Below are positions 59,491 to 64,000 of a stretch of 64,000 bases of DNA, piece after piece. Made by a program: the position numbers and the translations under genes. Origin of the DNA: JBBSOK01 sp965219125 (GTDB taxonomy: Bacteria; Bacteroidota; Bacteroidia; Flavobacteriales; Flavobacteriaceae); NCBI GenBank assembly GCA_965219125.1, contig CBDCMO010000002.1:248001-312000 (forward strand). The letters run 5' to 3'. The notes beneath the pieces were generated by a model. It searched no databases, was not told the DNA's origin, and saw nothing but the letters and a program-made list of their open reading frames with translations. Numbering within the stretch: the first letter of the stretch is position 1; every line of letters begins with the position of its first letter.

Positions 59491-60213
59491 CTATTCCTCC
59501 GAAGACTCCTCCATTGTATGATACACATTTTGCACATCATCATCTTCTTCAATACGTTCTAAAAGTTTGTCAACGTCTGCAGCTTCTTCAGATGTTAACT
59601 TTTTGGTTACTTGTGGGATGCGCTCAAAACCTGAAGATAAGATTTCAATTTTATTTTCTTCTAAATAAGATTGTATAGAGCCAAAACTTTCAAAAGGTGC
59701 GTAGATTAAAATGCCATCTTCGTCTTCAAAAACTTCATCAACGCCAGCATCGATTAATTCTAATTCTAACTCTTCTAAATCTATTCCTTCAGCGGGTATT
59801 CGGAAATTGCACGTATGGTCAAACATAAAAACTACCGAGCCAGAGGTGCCTAAGCTACCATCGCATTTGTTGAAGTGCATTCTAATATTTGCAACGGTTC
59901 GAGTATTATTATCTGTAGCTGTTTCAATTAATATGGCAATTCCGTGTTGAGCATAACCTTCAAACAAAATTTCTTTAAAATCTCCTAAACTTTTGTCGCT
60001 CGCCCTTTTTATTGCGCGGTCAACAGTATCTTTCGGCATATTTACCGACTTCGCATTTTGCATAACTGCACGCAGTCTGGCATTGGCATCTGGGTCGGGA
60101 CCGCCTTCTTTTACAGCCATTACAATATCTTTTCCAATACGCGTAAAAGCTTTGCTCATTGCAGACCAACGCTTCATTTTTCTGGCTTTTCTAAATTCGA
60201 AAGCTCTTCCCAT
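59491..60213 (-). CDS. yebC: YebC/PmpR family protein
   Basis: A 240-residue cytoplasmic protein. MGRAFEFRKARKMKRWSAMSKAFTRIGKDI (longer motif at residues 1-30), GGPDPDANARLRAVMQNAKS, NMPKDTVDRAIKRA and the C-terminal LPLE-type region (here DVQNVYHTMEE) are the family marks. YebC proteins were called transcription regulators; recent work gives some of them a role in relieving ribosome stalling at proline runs, which may be relevant to the six-proline protein at 28519. It has its own promoter and is monocistronic. Confidence 0.93.
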   Translation of the reverse strand: MGRAFEFRKARKMKRWSAMSKAFTRIGKDIVMAVKEGGPDPDANARLRAVMQNAKSVNMPKDTVDRAIKRASDKSLGDFKEILFEGYAQHGIAILIETATDNNTRTVANIRMHFNKCDGSLGTSGSVVFMFDHTCNFRIPAEGIDLEELELELIDAGVDEVFEDEDGILIYAPFESFGSIQSYLEENKIEILSSGFERIPQVTKKLTSEEAADVDKLLERIEEDDDVQNVYHTMEESSEE

Positions 60214-60235
60214 AATACTTTAATTAAATTTTCTT

Positions 60236-60266
60236 CAAATATAAAAATAAGGTTTCAGAAGCAAAA
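60236..60266 (-). promoter_or_regulatory. Flavobacterial promoter of yebC
   Basis: On the minus strand TATATTTG (60243-60236) and TTTTG (60266-60262) are 18 bases apart. The start codon is 23 bases beyond the -7 box. Confidence 0.7.
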
Positions 60267-60301
60267 TTTTACAATTCTTTTTCCGTTAAATTTCTAATTT
60301 T

Positions 60302-60583
60302 CTAGCTTACCAGATCGTCGATAATTTTTGCAAGTTTAAAATCCTTATCCGTAACTCCGTCTGCGTCATGCGTGGAAAGGCTGATGCTAATTGTATTGTA
60401 AACATTGCTCCAATCTGGGTGGTGCTGCATATTTTCGGCTTCAAAAGCGATGCGCGTCATTATTGCGAACGCGTCTTTAAAGTTTTCAAATTCTAATGCG
60501 GTGTGAATGGCGTTATCTTCGTAATCCCAACCTTCAAAATCTTTTAATTTTTCTTTTACTTCTTTTTCTGAATATGCTTTCAT
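60302..60583 (-). CDS. 4a-hydroxytetrahydrobiopterin dehydratase (pterin-4a-carbinolamine dehydratase)
   Basis: A 93-residue PCD/PhhB protein, which dehydrates the pterin product of aromatic amino-acid hydroxylases. The active-site motif is ENMQHHPDWSNVYN (His54, His55), followed by ISLSTHDADGVTDKD (His72). The length is normal. No phenylalanine hydroxylase is in the window. It may be the last gene read from the toxin-antitoxin promoter or may have its own signal, but none is clear in the 41-base gap. Confidence 0.93.
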   Translation of the reverse strand: MKAYSEKEVKEKLKDFEGWDYEDNAIHTALEFENFKDAFAIMTRIAFEAENMQHHPDWSNVYNTISISLSTHDADGVTDKDFKLAKIIDDLVS

Positions 60584-60624
60584 AATTTTATTTGAGTTTT
60601 AATTTATAAATGTCATTCCTATTT

Positions 60625-60909
60625 TTAGGCGGACACTGGATTGACTTTAATTTGACCTCCAATTGCTTTTAATACTTTCATAATGGTTGCAAATTGAGGT
60701 TTCGCACCATTAGATAATGCTTTGTACAAACTTGGCCTGCTTAAACCAGTTTCTTCAGCAATTTTTGACATTCCGATAGCTTTTGCAACGTGTCCGATTG
60801 CATTTATTACATCGGCATTGTTGCCTTCTTCCAAAACCGTATTTAGATATTCAGCAATCATTTCCTTACTTTCCAAATAATCCGCTATTTCAAATTTTGA
60901 AGTTTCCAT
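60625..60909 (-). CDS. HigA-type antitoxin (addiction-module antidote family)
   Basis: A 94-residue DNA-binding protein. KFEIADYLESKEMIAEYLN opens it, and a helix-turn-helix follows (MSKIAEETGLSRPSLYKALS). The end GAKPQFATIMKVLKAIGGQI is characteristic of the putative addiction-module antidote family. It starts three bases after the toxin gene stop, so the order is toxin first, as in HigBA systems. It should neutralise the toxin and repress the shared promoter. Confidence 0.9.
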   Translation of the reverse strand: METSKFEIADYLESKEMIAEYLNTVLEEGNNADVINAIGHVAKAIGMSKIAEETGLSRPSLYKALSNGAKPQFATIMKVLKAIGGQIKVNPVSA

Positions 60910-60912
60910 TTT

Positions 60913-61212
60913 CTATTTATTTAATTTTTTCCAGATTTCTTTAGCTTTTGCAATATCCTTTTGTTGAGTTGACTTATCTCCGCCAATTAGTATAATAATT
61001 ATTTTACCGTTTTTTTCCTTAAAATAAATCCTATAGCCATTAGCAAAATTTATTCGCATTTCACGAATTCCGTCACCAACTGTTTTACAATCACCAAAAT
61101 GTTCGTCAGTTTCTAATTTTTTTATTCTGAACAAAATTTTCGCTTTTGCTTTAAAGTCTTTTAACTTTATAAGCCATTTGTCAAATTCAGTTGTTTTCTC
61201 AATAAAGAACAT
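60913..61212 (-). CDS. RelE/HigB-type toxin
   Basis: A 99-residue RelE/ParE superfamily toxin. FDKWLIKLKDFKAKAKILFRI, GDCKTVGDGIREMRINFANG and YRIYFKEKNGKIIIILIGG are the marks of the phage-derived Gp49-like/HigB subgroup, which cleaves ribosome-bound mRNA. A basic end (KDIAKAKEIWKKLNK) follows. It is the first gene of the pair. Whether it is active is not known. Confidence 0.9.
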   Translation of the reverse strand: MFFIEKTTEFDKWLIKLKDFKAKAKILFRIKKLETDEHFGDCKTVGDGIREMRINFANGYRIYFKEKNGKIIIILIGGDKSTQQKDIAKAKEIWKKLNK

Positions 61213-61234
61213 ACATATTGTCGCTACTTGGATA

Positions 61235-61266
61235 CAAAAATAATATAATATATAAAAACTACCAAT
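61235..61266 (-). promoter_or_regulatory. Promoter of the toxin-antitoxin pair
   Basis: On the minus strand TATTTTTG (61242-61235) and TTGG (61265-61262) are about 20 bases apart. The expected transcription start is about 16 bases before the toxin ATG. The AT-repeat-like stretch around 61240-61255 could hold the antitoxin operator. Confidence 0.65.
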
Positions 61267-61275
61267 TAATATTTA

Positions 61276-62139
61276 TTAATACGTTTTCAAAGTACTAATT
61301 TCTTCATTAAAGGTGCTTTCGGTTATAACTTCAGCAACCGTAATTCTGTGTGGTTGTGGCAATATGTTTTGTTTCGGAAGTATTGCCAAATACCTATCAT
61401 TATTACTTTCGTACACATTTTTAAATATAGGTTTTTTACTGCTAATTTTCTCCGTAATTTCTTTGAAAAGTTCATCGTGGTGAATCATATCGCTGCTCGC
61501 CAAATGAAAAGTGCCCGTTAAACCCTTATTCAAAATATAATGTATTTGTTGAACCAGTTTTGTAATTGTATTTAAACTTACAATCAAATTTGGAAAGACT
61601 TCAAAATCTGCTTTATATTTTATAGCATTTCGTAGTTGTAAAATCCGTGGCGAATTGTATCCCAAAACAATTGGAATTCTTAAAATAGCGGCTTGCTTCT
61701 CAATTTTTTCTAATATCAATTTTTCAATGGCAATCTTATTTATTCCGTAAGCTGTTTCCGATTTTGTTTTGTCGTTTTCATACGCCGCAAAATTTGAATT
61801 CCCGTCAAAAACCGAAGCTGAAGAAAGAAATAATAATTTACATTTAGAATTTAGATGAATGTATTCAACTATTTCATTATGAGAATTTAATGAACTTTTA
61901 TAATCTCCTTTTAATGATGAAATTATAATAGTTGGTTTTACTTTATTCAGTATTGAAAGTATTGAATCTTCTTCAACACAAAACTTAAGAAAGACGTTAT
62001 TTTCTTCAAATAAATCTTGCTGCTTGCAATAGGTGCCGAAGGTTTTATAGTAAGATGCGAGTTCGCGATATATGGCGTTGCCAATAAAACCGCTTGCGCC
62101 CAATATTAATATACGATGTTTGTCTGTTTTCTTAATCAT
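61276..62139 (-). CDS. NAD-dependent epimerase/RmlD-like SDR protein
   Basis: A 287-residue extended SDR. The nucleotide-binding motif is LGASGFIG near residue 14. LFLSSASVFDG provides the Ser and YGINK the Tyr/Lys pair. The pattern is that of dTDP-4-dehydrorhamnose reductase (RmlD)-like sugar-nucleotide reductases. No rhamnose genes are adjacent, so the substrate is open. It starts 29 bases after the glutaminase stop and may be the third gene of a gcvT-glsA run. Confidence 0.8.
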   Translation of the reverse strand: MIKKTDKHRILILGASGFIGNAIYRELASYYKTFGTYCKQQDLFEENNVFLKFCVEEDSILSILNKVKPTIIISSLKGDYKSSLNSHNEIVEYIHLNSKCKLLFLSSASVFDGNSNFAAYENDKTKSETAYGINKIAIEKLILEKIEKQAAILRIPIVLGYNSPRILQLRNAIKYKADFEVFPNLIVSLNTITKLVQQIHYILNKGLTGTFHLASSDMIHHDELFKEITEKISSKKPIFKNVYESNNDRYLAILPKQNILPQPHRITVAEVITESTFNEEISTLKTY

Positions 62140-62168
62140 TCTTCACGCTCTCGCTCGGCAAAACTACT

Positions 62169-63089
62169 CTAAAAAATAGACAGTTTGGTCTTTGTGGTAA
62201 ATTGCTCCAAAGCTTGCATTCCCAAATAACTGTTGCCTTTTGGGTTAAGTCCTGGCGCCCAAGTAGCTATGGTAAAACAATGGGGCAGAAGCGCCACAAT
62301 ACCACCGCCAACGCCACTTTTACCTGGCAAACCGACTTCAAAAGCAAACTCGCCAGCTTCGTCATAAAAACCACAGGTGAGCATAATGGCATTTATCCGT
62401 TTTGCCTGACTTGGCGTAATATGCTGCCTATTTTGAAGACATTTACCTTGGTTGGCAAACACAAAAAATGCATTGGTAAGCTGCTTGCAAGTCATCTCGA
62501 TACTACACTGGTGAAAGTAAAAATCTAATACTTCATCCACTGGATTGTGTAGATTTTTATATGATTTCAATAAATTGGCAGCGGCGAAATTGGTAAAACC
62601 AGTTTTATATTCCGAAGAAGCCACGTTTTCATTAAAATTAATACTTTGGTCGTGGGCAAGGTCGCGTACAAATTTTAGAAAATCTTCTTTTGGGTTTTTT
62701 AAATGTGAAACCAAAATATCTGCAACCACAATCGCGCCGCTGTTTATCAACGGATTCCGTGGAATTCCATTTTCATACTCCAACAAACTCATATGGTTAA
62801 ATGGGTTTCCCGAAGGCTCAACATCAACCCGTTTCAACAAGTCATTACCAACCAATTGAAAAGCTTTCGCAAGTGAAAATATCTTCGAAATACTTTGAAT
62901 GGAAAACGGAACACCACTTTGCCCAACCGAATAATTTTCGCCCGTAATTAATTGTAGATCAATCCCAAAGTTGTTTTTATCGACATTGGCGAGTTCTGGA
63001 ATATAGGTTGCAACCTCGCCCGTATTTTCGATACTTGTGAGATTTTCGTGAATTTCGTTAAGTATTTCTTGGTAATCTAAAATCTTCAT
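62169..63089 (-). CDS. glsA: Glutaminase A
   Basis: A 306-residue glutaminase that hydrolyses glutamine to glutamate and ammonia. The serine beta-lactamase-like motif SxxK is Ser66-Lys69 in FSIQSISKIFSLAKA. NPLINSGAI, the YxxN-type region and GKSGVGGGIVALLP follow. The length is normal. Its ATG overlaps the gcvT stop codon (ATGA), indicating translational coupling to glycine cleavage. Confidence 0.94.
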   Translation of the reverse strand: MKILDYQEILNEIHENLTSIENTGEVATYIPELANVDKNNFGIDLQLITGENYSVGQSGVPFSIQSISKIFSLAKAFQLVGNDLLKRVDVEPSGNPFNHMSLLEYENGIPRNPLINSGAIVVADILVSHLKNPKEDFLKFVRDLAHDQSINFNENVASSEYKTGFTNFAAANLLKSYKNLHNPVDEVLDFYFHQCSIEMTCKQLTNAFFVFANQGKCLQNRQHITPSQAKRINAIMLTCGFYDEAGEFAFEVGLPGKSGVGGGIVALLPHCFTIATWAPGLNPKGNSYLGMQALEQFTTKTKLSIF

Positions 63090-64000
63090 CCTTTGTAAAA
63101 TGGCAATTTGACTACCGTTGCATGTATAGCTTTGTTGCGGATTTCGATACTAATTTTAGTTCCAACTTTGCTATTTTTAGTCGTCACATATCCCAAACCG
63201 ATACCTTTATTTAGGCTTGGCGCCATTGTACCGCTGGTAACTTCGCCAATTTCTTTTCCGTTTTCATCTAAAATTTTATAATCGTGACGTGGAATTCCGC
63301 GCTCGTTCAATTCAAAAGCTATCAATTTTCTTGTAACGCCTTCTTCTTTTTGTTTTTTAAGCGATTCGCTATTTATAAAGTCTTTGTCAAATTTTGTAAT
63401 CCAACCCAAACCAGCTTCCAACGGACTTGTTGTGTCGTTAATATCGTTTCCGTAAAGGCAATATCCCATTTCGAGACGTAAGGTATCGCGAGCCGCCAAA
63501 CCGATTGGTTTAATACCGTATTTCTCGCCAGCTTCCATTACTTTGTTCCAAACTTGTTCAACTTGGTCGTTTTTGCAATAAATTTCAAAACCGCCGCTGC
63601 CTGTGTAGCCAGTTGCGCTTATGATTACATAATCCAACCCAGCAAAATCGGCAACGCGGAAGGTGTAAAATTTAATTTCAGCCAAGTCAACCGACGTTAA
63701 CGATTGCATTGCTTCAATAGCTTTTGGACCTTGAATTGCCAATAACGAATAGTCTTCTGAAAGATTTTTCATTGTCGCATTCATCGTATTATGGCTGCTT
63801 ATCCAATCCCAATCTTTTTGAATATTAGATGCATTTACAACCAATAACCATTGGTCAGCTTTTAGGCGATACACGATTAAATCGTCAACAATTCCGCCGG
63901 TAGCATTTGGCAAACAGCTGTATTGCGCTTGGTTATCTTCCAGTTTTGAAGCATCGTTTGTAGTAACTTTTTGAATAAGCTCCAACGCATTTGGCCCTTC
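63086..64000 (-). CDS. gcvT: Glycine cleavage system T protein (aminomethyltransferase), 5' end cut by window
   Basis: The protein transfers the methylene group of glycine, carried on the H protein, to tetrahydrofolate. The visible part starts in EGPNALELIQKVTTNDASKL and runs through the folate-binding fold (TGYTGSGGFEIYC, RDTLRLEMGYCLYGND, ISPLE-like TTSPLEAGLGW) to the barrel domain (GEVTSGTMAPSLNKGIGLGYV). The frame continues past the window end without a stop, so about 60 N-terminal residues are missing. TTG 63985 is internal, not a start. It overlaps glsA by four bases. Confidence 0.95.
   Translation of the reverse strand, partial: EGPNALELIQKVTTNDASKLEDNQAQYSCLPNATGGIVDDLIVYRLKADQWLLVVNASNIQKDWDWISSHNTMNATMKNLSEDYSLLAIQGPKAIEAMQSLTSVDLAEIKFYTFRVADFAGLDYVIISATGYTGSGGFEIYCKNDQVEQVWNKVMEAGEKYGIKPIGLAARDTLRLEMGYCLYGNDINDTTSPLEAGLGWITKFDKDFINSESLKKQKEEGVTRKLIAFELNERGIPRHDYKILDENGKEIGEVTSGTMAPSLNKGIGLGYVTTKNSKVGTKISIEIRNKAIHATVVKLPFYKG

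Noticed and set aside
59367..59678. A 103-codon open frame on the + strand across the REP-like pair
   Set aside because: It runs antisense into yebC and reads through the palindromic repeat. It has no plausible product.

Overview
The window is chromosomal DNA from a low-GC Gram-negative member of the Bacteroidetes, almost certainly Flavobacteriaceae. The 16S and 23S genes read as flavobacterial. The primary sigma factor is the short, roughly 288-residue Bacteroidetes type. Several genes are preceded by the flavobacterial -7 box TAnnTTTG, some of them with a TTG-type -33 element, and Shine-Dalgarno sequences are hard to find. Two secreted giants end in a type IX secretion (T9SS) sorting domain containing YPNP. 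The 16S resembles Aequorivita and relatives from memory, but the genus is not settled here.

Layout. 1-14.1 kb: the tail of an unidentified gene, then a 2819-residue repeat-built T9SS surface protein, a PagL-like outer-membrane protein, an alanine:sodium symporter, and an MBOAT/SGNH O-acylation pair. 14.2-21.5 kb: a secreted lipoprotein, topoisomerase IB, a 7TMR-DISM hybrid histidine kinase, an M42 aminopeptidase and a DUF4294 protein with no ATG start. 21.6-27.5 kb: a complete rRNA operon (16S, tRNA-Ile, tRNA-Ala, 23S, 5S) with a canonical promoter and terminator; its leader holds a tRNA-like hairpin. 27.5-33.0 kb: about 1 kb without genes, then a second T9SS protein (FN3, GEVED and three 134-residue repeats). 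33.4-46.8 kb: envelope and housekeeping genes, including three MscS-superfamily channels, an M16 peptidase, a VanX-like dipeptidase, an OmpA lipoprotein, an SLC13 transporter cluster and the primary sigma factor. 46.9-55.8 kb: small secreted proteins, a pyruvate oxidase/GltB-like/UspA operon, DUF1456, a VTT protein, MsrB, an MFS exporter and a cold-shock protein. 55.9-64 kb: a DMT transporter, a KdsB-KdnB fusion with an acyltransferase (LPS core and lipid synthesis), YebC, pterin dehydratase, a HigBA-type toxin-antitoxin pair, an SDR, glutaminase and partial GcvT.

Working together. Much of the window concerns the envelope: Kdo/8-amino-Kdo sugar activation, possible lipid A deacylation, O-acylation, surface adhesins, osmotic safety valves and cell-wall dipeptide use. 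The most unusual items are the KdsB-KdnB fusion, a YdeI-type protein fused to a CDGSH iron-sulfur motif, the tRNA-like element in the rRNA leader, the missing start codon of the DUF4294 gene, and a two-copy interspersed palindromic element. No phage, complete insertion sequence or CRISPR array was found.
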